NCBI RefSeq assembly: GCF_001647715.1
Contig: NZ_CP015600.1
Location: 4,278,001-4,342,000 of the forward strand
Source: Pseudomonas antarctica
GTDB lineage: Bacteria; Pseudomonadota; Gammaproteobacteria; Pseudomonadales; Pseudomonadaceae
Length of the DNA stretch: 64,000 nucleotides
Direction: 5' to 3'
Shown: positions 9,436 to 18,290 of the stretch, piece by piece
How the letters are laid out: each line of letters starts with the position of its first letter
Numbering within the stretch: the first letter of the stretch is position 1
Program-made: the position numbers and the translations under genes
The notes under the pieces: model-generated
The model's database searches: none
What the model was told of the DNA's origin: nothing
Seen by the model: only the letters and a program-made list of their open reading frames with translations

Positions 9436-12400
9436 ATGCGCAACCCCGTCGACTCCGTGCCGCCCCTGCCCCGCATTTACGCCCTGGACCCTCAAGAGGC
9501 GGAACAAAGCTGGGACAATGCCCCGCAATTGCTGGCAGCCCTCAATGCTGCCCGGCTGGGCGCGTGGAGCTGGGAAATCGACACCGGCAGAATCAGTTGG
9601 TCAAGGGGCACTCAGGCGCTGTTCGGCTACGATCCTCGGCAACCTTTGCCCAAGGACCTGGAATACCTCGACCTTCTCGCCCCACAGGATCGTGAGCGGG
9701 TCGTGCGCGCCTTTCATGCGGTGCTGGCGGGAGAGCCGTTCGAGCAGGCCATGCACCACCATATACAGTGGCCGGATGGCAGCGATCACTGGCTGGAAAT
9801 CAATGGCAGCCTGATGCCGGACAAGGCCGGTCGGCGCCGCATGATCGGCGTGATCCGCGAGACCACCCGCCAGCGCGAGCGCGAGCGCGCCCTCATGCAG
9901 TCGGAAAAACGCTTCGCCACGCTGTTTCACCTGTGCCCCAACATGGTCCTGCTGACCCGTCAATCCGACGGCCTGATCAGCGAAGCCAACCAGTATTTCG
10001 AGATACACTTCGGTTGGCCCGTGGCCCACGCGATCGGCCGCACCACGCTGGACCTTGGCCTGTGGCGACAGCCTGAACAACGTGCGCTGTTGGTCAAGGC
10101 CACGCAGCGCAAGGGCGAACCCATCACCATGGAAGTGCAGTTCTGCGCCAGCAACGGCCAGATCCACGATGGCACCCTCAGCGCGCAGAAAGTCGAGCTG
10201 GAGGGCGAGGCTTACCTGATCAGCACCTTTCTCGACACCACCGAGCGCAAAAACGCCGAGCAAGCCCTCAAGGACAGCCAGGAGCGCCTCGACCTCGCCC
10301 TGGATTCGGCGCAACTGGGCACCTGGGACTGGCACATCCCCACCGGCATGCTCTACGGCTCGGCCCGCGCCGCCCAATTGCACGGGCTGCCGCCCGAACC
10401 CTTCCACGAGTCGTTCGATGCGTTTTTTGATGGCATGTCGGATGACGACCGCGAAGGCATGCGCAATGCCTATCGCAGCTTGCGTGAAGGCCAGGACGGC
10501 AACTATCAGTTGACCTACCGCGTGCTGACGGAGGACGGCAGCCCTCGCTACCTGGAAAGCCGGGCACGCCTCTATCGCGACGAATCCGGCAAACCGCTGC
10601 GCATGGCTGGCACCTTGCTCGATATCACCGACCAGGTGGAGCGCGAACAACGCATCACCGCGTCCGAAGAAAAATTCGCCAGCCTGTTCCAGGCCAGCCC
10701 CGACCCGATCTGCGTCACGTGCCTGGACAGTGGCGCCTTTATCGAAATCAACCCCGCCTTCACCCAGACCTTTGGCTGGACAGTTGCCGAGGTCATCGAC
10801 AAAAGCGCTGAGCAGATTGGCCTGTGGGATGAATCGAGCAAGCGCTTGCAGCGTATCGAACGGGTGATCCGCGAGCAGGCGCTGAGCAATGTGGCCATCG
10901 TGGTGCACCACAAGAATGGCCAAAGCTTGACCTGCATGATCTCCAGCCGGCTGATCACGGTCGGAGCCCAATCCTGTATCGTCACCACCCTGCGCGATAT
11001 CACCCAGCAACAACGCTCGGAGGCCGCGCTAAAGGCCAGTGAAGAAAAATTCGCCAAGGCTTTCCATTCCAGTCCCGACGCCATTTCCATTACCGAACGT
11101 GACACTGGCCGCTATGTCGAAGTCAACGACGGCTTTTGCCGCCTCACCGGCTATCGCGCCGAAGAAGCTATTGGCCTCACGCTTTACCAGATTGGCATCT
11201 GGGCCGATGAAAACCAGCGTGCTGCGCTCTTGGCCGAACTGCAGATCAAAGGTCGTATCCATCATCTGGAAATGCTTTGGCACAACAAACGTGGCGAGGT
11301 GCTGGCCGTCGAGGTTTCGGTAGAACCGATCACCCTGAATGAAATGCCGTGCCTGCTGCTGACCGCGCGGGACGTGAGCCTGCTGAAAAACGCCCAGGCG
11401 CAGATTCGTCACCTGGCCTATCACGACCCGCTGACCAACCTGCCCAATCGCGCGTTACTGATGGATCGCCTGAGCCAGCAGATCGCCCTGCTCAAGCGCC
11501 ACAACTTACGCGGCGCGTTGCTGTTCCTCGACCTCGACCACTTCAAGCACATCAACGATTCCCTCGGCCACCCGGTGGGCGACACCGTGCTGAAAATCGT
11601 CACCGCGCGCCTGGAAGCCAGCGTGCGCATGGAGGACACGGTAGCGCGCCTGGGCGGGGATGAATTTGTGGTACTGCTCAGTGGCCTGGAGGGTACGCGG
11701 GCGCAAGTCAGCGCCCAAGTGCAGGAGCTGGCCGATACCCTGCGCGAATTGCTCTCGGAGCCGATGTTCCTCGATGGGCACCGCTTGCAGGTCACGCCCA
11801 GTATTGGCGTGGCGCTGATTCCCGACCATGGCTCCACGCCGGCCGACCTGCTTAAACGCGCCGATATCGCGCTGTATCGCGCCAAAGACTCGGGACGCAA
11901 CACCATACAAATGTTCCACAACAGCATGCAGAAAACCGCCAGCGAGCGCCTGCGCATGGAGACCGACCTGCGCCTGGCCCTGTCACGCGGAGAGTTCAGC
12001 GTGCATTACCAGCCCCAAGTGGATGCGCGCGGTAACAAAATCGTCGGCGCCGAGGCGCTGGTGCGCTGGCAACATCCGCAGCTGGGTGCGCAGTCACCGT
12101 CCGAATTCATCAAGGTCCTGGAAGACAGCGGCTTGATCCTGGAAGTCGGCACCTGGATTCTCGATCAAGCCTGCGGCGCATTTGCGCAACTGATTGCCGA
12201 CGGGCTGGTGGACCCACTGAATTTCAGCCTGTGCGTGAACATCAGCCCCCGGCAGTTTCGCCAGAACGACTTTGTGGAGCGGGTGGAGCACAGCCTCAAG
12301 CAGTACCATCTGCCCCACAGCCTGCTCAAACTGGAAATCACCGAAGGCATCGTGATCCAGAACCTGGACGATACCGTGGCCAAGATGCGCCGCCTGAAAA

Positions 12401-12714
12401 AGCTCGGCGTGAGCTTTGCGATGGATGACTTCGGCACCGGCTATTCGTCGTTGACCTACCTCAAGCGCCTGCCGGTGGATGCGCTGAAGATCGACCAGTC
12501 CTTTGTGCGCGACGCCACCCATGACCCCAACGATGCAGAAATCATCCGCGCCATTGTGGCCATGGCCCGCAGCCTGAACCTGGACGTGATCGCCGAGGGC
12601 GTGGAAACCCCGGAACAACTGGCGTTCCTGCAAAAGCTGGGCTGCCATTTGTACCAGGGGTACCTGCACAGCCGGCCGTTGCCGATCGAGGGGTTCAGGC
12701 GTTTGTTGATGTGA
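9436..12714 (+). CDS. Five-PAS sensor GGDEF-EAL protein (c-di-GMP turnover)
   Basis: This 1092-residue cytoplasmic protein has no transmembrane helix. By eye it carries five successive PAS/PAC modules (about 30–145, 150–275, 280–405, 410–530, 535–655), a GGDEF domain with intact GGDEF motif at 740–744, and an EAL domain with EAL at 873–875 and the catalytic-loop DDFGTGYSSLTYLKRLP. Both active sites therefore look competent for c-di-GMP synthesis and hydrolysis, though such hybrids usually use one activity. Inside the last PAS/GGDEF junction is HDPLTNLPNRALLMDRL. A TTG start at 9415 is possible, but the ATG at 9436 has AAGG upstream. It stands alone, convergent with dusC. Ligand of the PAS domains is not predictable. 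Confidence 0.93.
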   Translation: MRNPVDSVPPLPRIYALDPQEAEQSWDNAPQLLAALNAARLGAWSWEIDTGRISWSRGTQALFGYDPRQPLPKDLEYLDLLAPQDRERVVRAFHAVLAGEPFEQAMHHHIQWPDGSDHWLEINGSLMPDKAGRRRMIGVIRETTRQRERERALMQSEKRFATLFHLCPNMVLLTRQSDGLISEANQYFEIHFGWPVAHAIGRTTLDLGLWRQPEQRALLVKATQRKGEPITMEVQFCASNGQIHDGTLSAQKVELEGEAYLISTFLDTTERKNAEQALKDSQERLDLALDSAQLGTWDWHIPTGMLYGSARAAQLHGLPPEPFHESFDAFFDGMSDDDREGMRNAYRSLREGQDGNYQLTYRVLTEDGSPRYLESRARLYRDESGKPLRMAGTLLDITDQVEREQRITASEEKFASLFQASPDPICVTCLDSGAFIEINPAFTQTFGWTVAEVIDKSAEQIGLWDESSKRLQRIERVIREQALSNVAIVVHHKNGQSLTCMISSRLITVGAQSCIVTTLRDITQQQRSEAALKASEEKFAKAFHSSPDAISITERDTGRYVEVNDGFCRLTGYRAEEAIGLTLYQIGIWADENQRAALLAELQIKGRIHHLEMLWHNKRGEVLAVEVSVEPITLNEMPCLLLTARDVSLLKNAQAQIRHLAYHDPLTNLPNRALLMDRLSQQIALLKRHNLRGALLFLDLDHFKHINDSLGHPVGDTVLKIVTARLEASVRMEDTVARLGGDEFVVLLSGLEGTRAQVSAQVQELADTLRELLSEPMFLDGHRLQVTPSIGVALIPDHGSTPADLLKRADIALYRAKDSGRNTIQMFHNSMQKTASERLRMETDLRLALSRGEFSVHYQPQVDARGNKIVGAEALVRWQHPQLGAQSPSEFIKVLEDSGLILEVGTWILDQACGAFAQLIADGLVDPLNFSLCVNISPRQFRQNDFVERVEHSLKQYHLPHSLLKLEITEGIVIQNLDDTVAKMRRLKKLGVSFAMDDFGTGYSSLTYLKRLPVDALKIDQSFVRDATHDPNDAEIIRAIVAMARSLNLDVIAEGVETPEQLAFLQKLGCHLYQGYLHSRPLPIEGFRRLLM

Positions 12715-12761
12715 GGCACATCCACCTCAAGGCCTGTATCGGTTAATACGGGGCCGTCAAA

Positions 12762-13724
12762 CTATCCAGCGGCAACCGGAGGGGGCACGCCCAACAAACG
12801 GCCGACCTGTTGCAAGTCGGTTTCCCGACGCATCGCGGTGAACAGCTCCACGGCCTCGGGATAATTGCGTGTCAGCATGGCCAGCCACTGTTTTAAACGA
12901 CCCGGCGCCTGCTTTTCGGTCAACTGCGCCACCGATTGGCGCCAGAACTCGTGGAGCATCGGCTGCATTTCTGCCCAGGTCATTTCCACCACCTCTTCAC
13001 CCGCCTTCGCCGCCACAATCTGCCGCGCCAGGTCAGGGCGCGCCACCAGGCCACGGCCGAGCATGATGTCGTCGGCCCCGCTGATTTCGCGGCAACGCTT
13101 CCAGTCTTCGACGCTCCAGATATCGCCATTGGCGAACACCGGCACCTTGACCACGTCCTGCACGCGCGGGATCCACTCCCAGTGAGCGGGCGGCTTGTAA
13201 CCATCGGCCTTGGTCCGTGCATGCACCACAATATGTGCCGCACCGCCTTCAGCCAGGGCCGTGGCGCACACCAGCGCACCGTCCGGGCTGTCGAAACCAA
13301 GGCGCATCTTGGCGGTGACCGGAATATGCGCGGGCACTGCGCGGCGTACATGCTCGACAATCTGGTTAAGCAGCTCCGGCTCCTTGAGCAAGACAGCACC
13401 GCCACGGGATTTGTTGACGGTCTTGGCCGGGCAACCGAAGTTCAGGTCGATCACCTGCGAACCCAGCTCACAGGCCAACGCGGCGTTTTCCGCCAGGCAG
13501 ACCGGGTCGGAACCCAGTAACTGCACGCGCAACGGCACACCCGCTGCGGTGTGGGCACCGTGCAGCAGTTCCGGAGCGAGCTTGTGGAAATAGGCCGGAG
13601 TGAGCAGGCGGTCGTTGACGCGAATAAATTCGGTCACGCACCAGTCAATACCGCCCACGCGGGTCAACACGTCCCGCAGGATGTTGTCGACCAACCCCTC
13701 CATGGGCGCCAAAGCAATTTGCAT
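12762..13724 (-). CDS. dusC: tRNA-dihydrouridine(16) synthase DusC
   Basis: DusC is an FMN enzyme that reduces uridine to dihydrouridine at position 16 of tRNA. The 320-residue protein starts [14 protein letters not shown], the Dus TIM-barrel start. The catalytic Cys is in [20 protein letters not shown], and FMN-binding segments [16 protein letters not shown] and [13 protein letters not shown] follow. The [14 protein letters not shown] segment is typical of the DusC subgroup. ATG at 13724 is chosen over the GTG three codons earlier. It is monocistronic between the GGDEF-EAL gene and the thioesterase pseudogene. Confidence 0.93.
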   Translation of the reverse strand: MQIALAPMEGLVDNILRDVLTRVGGIDWCVTEFIRVNDRLLTPAYFHKLAPELLHGAHTAAGVPLRVQLLGSDPVCLAENAALACELGSQVIDLNFGCPAKTVNKSRGGAVLLKEPELLNQIVEHVRRAVPAHIPVTAKMRLGFDSPDGALVCATALAEGGAAHIVVHARTKADGYKPPAHWEWIPRVQDVVKVPVFANGDIWSVEDWKRCREISGADDIMLGRGLVARPDLARQIVAAKAGEEVVEMTWAEMQPMLHEFWRQSVAQLTEKQAPGRLKQWLAMLTRNYPEAVELFTAMRRETDLQQVGRLLGVPPPVAAG

Positions 13725-13779
13725 GGAAAACACTCAACAAAAATCGTGGCGCAGTTTACTGGGTTTCCCAGCGTAACCG

Positions 13780-14214
13780 TTAACCCCCTGTCAGGGCGGG
13801 ACCATAGCCGTCGAGAAACTCAGCCGGCATGCGCTTGGGCTTGCCGCTGGACAGCTCGATGCAGACAAAGGTGGTTTGCGCCCGCAGCAAGGTCGCGCCG
13901 TCGCGGGGGCGAACCAGTTGGAAGCGGCGGGTCATTTTCAGGCGTTGGTCCCAGTCAACAATCCAGGTAGCCAGTTGCAACTCGTCGCCCTTCTAGCCTG
14001 CCGCCAGGTAGTCGATCTCATGGCGCACCACGGCCATGGCTCGGTCCAGGCGGCGGTACTCGGTGAGGTCCAGCCCCAAGCGCTGTGAGTGGCGCCAGGC
14101 GCAGCGCTCCAGCCAGGACACGTACACCGCGTTATTGGCGTGCCCCAGGCCATCGATGTCTTCAGCGGCGACCTGCAGATCAATGATAAACGGCGTTGCC
14201 AAATCCCAGCCCAT
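13780..14214 (-). pseudogene. 4HBT acyl-CoA thioesterase gene with in-frame amber codon
   Basis: One continuous frame of 145 codons encodes a hotdog-fold 4-hydroxybenzoyl-CoA thioesterase-like protein (FIIDLQVAAEDIDGLGHANN, YVSWLERCAW, then MAVVRHEIDYLAAG). It is interrupted by a single TAG at 13993–13995, after which homology resumes in the same frame (KGDELQLATWIVDWDQRL). Asp/His of the active site (DIDGLGHANN) precede the stop. A one-base change explains it: TAC or CAG to TAG. It may be a recent nonsense pseudogene, a sequencing error, or a read-through gene; the rest of the frame shows no decay. ATG at 14214 has AAGG close upstream. Confidence 0.8.
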
Positions 14215-14253
14215 GCCTTGCTCCAGTCGATTAATGTCGGCGGGAGCAGTGTA

Positions 14254-15087
14254 TCAGGCGGTTTGCCGCGCCTGTAAACGGCGGCCGGCCAGGAGCGTCA
14301 GTACGCCGTCGATCACCCGCGGGTCGGCCAGCACTTTCTGGTGGCCGCCTTGCTCCAGGCGTAGTAGACGGCTGTCGAACCAGGCGTCATGAATGGCTTG
14401 AGAGGCTTTGACCGGAACAAAGGTGTCGTCTTCGGCGTGCACGATCAGCCCCGGAATGTTCATCTGGTAGTGAGCGACATCCAAGTGCTTGAGCGGCATG
14501 CCGAAGGTCAATTCGACTTCGCGGATGAATGCTGCGCGCGCACGCGCCGGCAACCCCACCCTACCGGCAAAACCACGTAGCACATCGAGGAAACGCGACG
14601 GCGCCGCAATGCTGACCAACGCCTCAGTACGCAACCCCAACTGAACCGCCAGCATCGCACTGGCGCCGCCCATGGAATGCCCCACCACTGCATGCAGCGG
14701 CGGCAACTCAGCGGCGGCTTCGAGCATGGCGCGAGCAAACAGCAGCACATGCGCTTCACGCCCAGGCGAACGGCCATGGGCCGGCCCATCCAGGGCAATC
14801 ACCGAATAACCGTTATCCACCAGCGCGGTGATCAAGCTGGCGAACTGCGTGGGGCGCCCTTCCCAACCGTGCATCAGCAACACGGCGGGCCCTTGCCCCC
14901 AGCGCAGCGCCGACAGACCGAAACGCAAGGTCATGCGCTCCGATTGCGCCAGCAGCGGCAACTCCCAATCACGCGGCGGCAGGTTGCGAGGCGTCATGAA
15001 AGCGCGGCGCAACTTGCTCGCCACCGTGCGCGGCGCCAAGCGGCCGACAGTGCCATTGAAACCACGAATCCAGGTTAATGCGCCCAC
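14254..15087 (-). CDS. Alpha/beta hydrolase
   Basis: The 277-residue protein is an alpha/beta-hydrolase: oxyanion segment LLMHGWEGRPTQF, nucleophile elbow GHSMGG with Ser, catalytic Asp in HAEDDTFVPV and catalytic His in LEQGGHQKVL. The substrate is unknown. A GTG start at 15087 is chosen because AGAGGAG lies seven bases upstream. Extending to 15162 would run into the upstream TetR frame. It follows the TetR gene by 16 bases in one operon, so that regulator probably controls it. Confidence 0.88.
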   Translation of the reverse strand: MGALTWIRGFNGTVGRLAPRTVASKLRRAFMTPRNLPPRDWELPLLAQSERMTLRFGLSALRWGQGPAVLLMHGWEGRPTQFASLITALVDNGYSVIALDGPAHGRSPGREAHVLLFARAMLEAAAELPPLHAVVGHSMGGASAMLAVQLGLRTEALVSIAAPSRFLDVLRGFAGRVGLPARARAAFIREVELTFGMPLKHLDVAHYQMNIPGLIVHAEDDTFVPVKASQAIHDAWFDSRLLRLEQGGHQKVLADPRVIDGVLTLLAGRRLQARQTA

Positions 15088-15103
15088 CCTGCGACTCCTC
15101 TTT

Positions 15104-15643
15104 TTAACGTACCGCCGACTTGGCAGCGCGTAAGACGCGGTCCGACAATTCGCCCGGGCCAAGGGCTCGCGCCAACGCCAGGCCGCCGATCATCAGGGCC
15201 ATATCCGCCAGGGCTTTGTCGGTGTCTTCCGGGCTGGCAGCCAACTGGGCGGCCATCAACTCCGTATGCTCGTTGAGCGCCAGGCGAAACTCATCCGGCA
15301 GGCGGCTCATCTCGCCCACCGTTGCCGGGATCGGGCAGGCCTGCTCCGTCGAGTCGCGGTGTTTGCGCGACAGATAGAATGCTGCCACCAGGCCTCTACG
15401 CTCCTCGCCGGTCAGTCGTGCGTCCATATCGTCAATGGAGGCACGACGCCGGGCCAGCAACTGCGTGAAAGCTTCCAGCATCAGCGCATCCTTGCTTTCA
15501 AAGTGCGCGTAGAACCCCCCGACCGTGAGCCCAGCCGCCCCCATGACTTCACCGACACTCGGCTCGGCCGGGCCGCGCTGGATCAACGCCGCGCTGGCAG
15601 CCTGCAAAATGCGTTCGCGGGTTTGCGCTTTTTTATCGCTCAT
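15104..15643 (-). CDS. TetR-family transcriptional regulator
   Basis: The 179-residue protein has the TetR helix-turn-helix at residues 9–55 (RILQAASAALIQRG and GLTVGGFYAHFESKDALM). The C-terminal half (TetR_C type seen with AcrR/NemR-like proteins) would bind a small ligand; it keeps a conserved CPIPATVGEMSRL segment with one Cys. ATG at 15643 has GGAGG six bases upstream. A perfect palindrome lies 25 bp upstream and is likely its operator. First gene of an operon with the alpha/beta hydrolase. Confidence 0.92.
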   Translation of the reverse strand: MSDKKAQTRERILQAASAALIQRGPAEPSVGEVMGAAGLTVGGFYAHFESKDALMLEAFTQLLARRRASIDDMDARLTGEERRGLVAAFYLSRKHRDSTEQACPIPATVGEMSRLPDEFRLALNEHTELMAAQLAASPEDTDKALADMALMIGGLALARALGPGELSDRVLRAAKSAVR

Positions 15644-15667
15644 CGTTGCCTCCGTCGCTCATGGGTT

Positions 15668-15692
15668 AAATATTATTACCATAATAATATTT
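15668..15692. promoter_or_regulatory. Likely TetR operator (perfect palindrome)
   Basis: AAATATTATT (15668–15677) and AATAATATTT (15683–15692) form a perfect inverted repeat with a 5-base centre ACCAT. It is purely A/T in its arms within a GC-rich genome and lies just upstream of the TetR gene, as expected of an autoregulatory operator. Confidence 0.75.
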
Positions 15693-15885
15693 CGCAAGCC
15701 ACCCACATGACCACTGGTCCGAGCAGGACAGATGAAAACAATGGAATAAAGCACCTGCCGCAGCCGTTCGCGATGCAGCGAGCCGAGGCCAGATCGCTGG
15801 AAGCCTTGCGCGCCAATGACTGGGTATTCGATGCGGGTATTGGAGGGGGAGACGTAAAAACCCAAACGCCAGACAAACAAAAGGG
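15693..15885. other. Non-coding spacer before the tRNA cluster
   Basis: No frame with a ribosome site or family resemblance was seen on either strand. Several overlapping minus-strand frames here lack credible starts. The segment separates the TetR promoter from the tRNA terminator. Confidence 0.4.
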
Positions 15886-15914
15886 CCATTCAATAATTGA
15901 ATGACCCTTAAAAA
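15886..15914 (-). terminator. Terminator of the tRNA cluster
   Basis: AAGGG-CC-ATTCAA, loop TAA, TTGAAT-GA-CCCTT forms a long hairpin. On the minus strand it ends in CCCTTTTGTTTG. It lies 20 bases after the last tRNA and should end the tRNA transcript. Confidence 0.7.
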
Positions 15915-15934
15915 TCCCGCAGAGCGGGTAATCG

Positions 15935-16010
15935 TGGCGTCCCCTAGGGGACTCGAACCCCTGTTACCGCCGTGAAAGGGCGGTGTCCTAGGCCACTAGA
16001 CGAAGGGGAC
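15935..16010 (-). tRNA. tRNA-Glu (anticodon TTC), copy 2 in transcript order
   Basis: The minus strand from 16010 reads GTCCCCTTCGTCTAGTGG, with anticodon loop CTTTCAC (TTC), T-arm GGTTCGAGTCC and an encoded CCA end at 15937–15935. It is identical in all visible parts to the copy at 16216–16291. Confidence 0.95.
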
Positions 16011-16089
16011 ACAAACCTTCTATACAACGTGATCAGGCTGAGTCTGATCAGTTCAAGGACGGTGTGGCCGGAACCTTGAACGTGTAAAT

Positions 16090-16165
<76 letters not shown>

Positions 16166-16215
16166 GGATTTTTCGCCTCGCGGCGCAGCAGACCTTGCGA
16201 GCTGCTTGTTGAAAC

Positions 16216-16291
16216 TGGCGTCCCCTAGGGGACTCGAACCCCTGTTACCGCCGTGAAAGGGCGGTGTCCTAGGCCACTAGACGAAGGGGAC
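16216..16291 (-). tRNA. tRNA-Glu (anticodon TTC), copy 1
   Basis: Same sequence as the tRNA-Glu at 15935–16010, 281 bases further right, with encoded CCA and anticodon TTC. Confidence 0.95.
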
Positions 16292-16368
16292 AAAACCTTC
16301 TGTACAACCTGATCAAGCTAGGCCTGATCAATTCAAGGACGGTGTGGCCAGACCTTGAACCTGTAAAT

Positions 16369-16444
<76 letters not shown>

Positions 16445-16550
16445 TCATCGGTGAGGACGGGGCGAATCTTAATGGCGGTTTGGAAGTGTGTCAAATTTAT
16501 TTTCAACAATTTCCAAAATTTTTTGCCGGGATAACAATCACTTACCGCCC

Positions 16551-16572
16551 AAACCCCGGAAAACCGGGGTTT
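16551..16572 (-). terminator. Hairpin after gltX
   Basis: AAACCCCGG-AAAA-CCGGGGTTT is a perfect 9-bp hairpin, 20 bases past the gltX stop. There is no long T-run on the minus strand, so it may be a weak terminator or an RNA processing site between gltX and the tRNAs. Confidence 0.6.
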
Positions 16573-16591
16573 GACCGTTACAACCCGTTGC

Positions 16592-18073
16592 TTAGCCGAT
16601 AGCGCCCAGCAACTTTTCCCACTCTTTGTTTTCTTTCTTCGACACACCCCCAAGCAAATCAAGGGCTTGGCGCAGACGGAAACGCGTGAGGTCCGGGCCG
16701 AGAATTTCCATCGCATCGAGTACCGATACCGAACTGGCCTGCCCGGTAATGGCGGCAAACATCAGTGGCATGGCATCGCGCAACTTCAGCTCGAGGGACT
16801 CGACCACGGCCTGGATCGTCGCGGTGATCGCCTCTTTTTCCCACTGACGCAGGCTTTCGAGCTTCCACAGGATCAACTGCATCAACTGGCGAACCTGGTC
16901 ACCCGAGAGCTTTTTGGATTCAAACAGCTTGGCATCCGGGTTCACGCCACCGGCAAAGAAGAAACTGGCCAACGGTGCGACCTGGCTGAACGTCTCCACC
17001 CTGCCCTGCACCAGCGGTGCGATCTTCATCATGTACTCGGGATTCAATGCCCACTGCTGCACGCGACTGGCGAACTCTTCCACCGGCAGGTCACGCAGCC
17101 ACTGGCCATTGAGCCACGACAGCTTCTCGATATCGAAGATCGGCCCGCCCAGAGAGACGCGGGACAGATCGAAGTTATCGACCATTTCCTGCAGCGAGAA
17201 CTTCTCGCGCTCGTCCGGCATCGACCAGCCCATGCGGCCCAGGTAGTTGAGCATCGCCTCGGGCATGAAGCCCATGCGCTCGTAGAACGTCACCGACGTC
17301 GGGTTCTTGCGCTTGGACAGCTTGCTCTTGTCCGGGTTACGCAGCAGCGGCATGTAGCACAACTGCGGTTGTTCCCAGCCGAAGTACTCGTACAGCAGAA
17401 TCAGTTTAGGCGCCGACGGCAGCCATTCTTCGCCGCGCAGCACGTGGGTGATGCCCATCAGGTGGTCGTCGACCACGTTGGCCAGGAAGTACGTCGGCAG
17501 GCCGTCGGTCTTCATCAGCACCTGCATGTCCATGCGGTCCCACGGGATCTCGACGTCACCGCGCAGCATGTCCGGCACCACGCACACGCCTTCGCTCGGC
17601 ACTTTCATGCGGATAACGTGAGGCTCGCCGGCAGCCAGGCGCTGGGCCACTTCTTCTTTCGAGAGCAGCAGCGCGCGGCCGTCGTAGCGCGGGGTTTCGC
17701 CACGGGCCTGTTGCTCGGCGCGCATCTGGTCCAGCTCTTCGGCGGTGCAGAAGCACGGGAACGCATGGCCCATGTCGACCAATTGCTGGGTGTACTGCTT
17801 GTAGATCTCGCTGCGCTCGCTTTGGCGATACGGGCCGTGCGGGCCACCGACGTCCGGGCCTTCCGCCCAGGTAATGCCCAACCAGCGCAGGGCATCGAAA
17901 ATCTGCTGTTCCGACTCACGGGTCGAACGCACTTGATCGGTGTCTTCGATCCGCAAGATGAATTCACCACCGTGCTGCTTGGCAAAGCAGTAGTTGAACA
18001 GGGCGATGTAAGCAGTACCGACGTGGGGATCCCCAGTAGGCGATGGCGCAATGCGCGTGCGGACGGTGGTCAT
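16592..18073 (-). CDS. gltX: Glutamyl-tRNA synthetase
   Basis: GltX charges tRNA-Glu with glutamate. The 493 residues match the bacterial discriminating type. The start [19 protein letters not shown] contains the HIGH-like signature and KLSKRKN is the KMSKS-like motif. The ATG at 18073 is right: the longer open frame to 18226 runs through an intergenic REPIN. The gene lies directly upstream of two copies of tRNA-Glu, so enzyme and its tRNA substrate are neighbours in one orientation and may share a transcript. Confidence 0.97.
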   Translation of the reverse strand: MTTVRTRIAPSPTGDPHVGTAYIALFNYCFAKQHGGEFILRIEDTDQVRSTRESEQQIFDALRWLGITWAEGPDVGGPHGPYRQSERSEIYKQYTQQLVDMGHAFPCFCTAEELDQMRAEQQARGETPRYDGRALLLSKEEVAQRLAAGEPHVIRMKVPSEGVCVVPDMLRGDVEIPWDRMDMQVLMKTDGLPTYFLANVVDDHLMGITHVLRGEEWLPSAPKLILLYEYFGWEQPQLCYMPLLRNPDKSKLSKRKNPTSVTFYERMGFMPEAMLNYLGRMGWSMPDEREKFSLQEMVDNFDLSRVSLGGPIFDIEKLSWLNGQWLRDLPVEEFASRVQQWALNPEYMMKIAPLVQGRVETFSQVAPLASFFFAGGVNPDAKLFESKKLSGDQVRQLMQLILWKLESLRQWEKEAITATIQAVVESLELKLRDAMPLMFAAITGQASSVSVLDAMEILGPDLTRFRLRQALDLLGGVSKKENKEWEKLLGAIG

Positions 18074-18185
18074 GGCAGGTCTCGAATGGGCGATAAAACT
18101 GAAAATTGAAACAAGGGGGGAATGGTAACAGCCTGGGGTGGTTGGGCTCCAGCGTGGGTGATTCTGGTGGACCGCGGTGCCGCCA

Positions 18186-18269
18186 TTCGCGAGCAAGCCC
18201 GCTACCACATTCGACCGCATTCTCATGCTGGAAATCGGTCACTGTGGGAGCTGGCTTGCCTGCGATGAG
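18186..18269. repeat. REPIN
   Basis: Inverted REP pair: TCGCGAGCAAGCCCGCTACC on the left and GTGGGAGCTGGCTTGCCTGC on the right, between uvrB and gltX. Arms are imperfect. Confidence 0.8.
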
Positions 18270-18290
18270 GCCACCACCGTCACCGCAAAA

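Noticed and set aside
15659..15893. Overlapping minus-strand frames between the tRNAs and the TetR gene
   Set aside because: Three overlapping frames, none with a ribosome site, one running into the operator palindrome.
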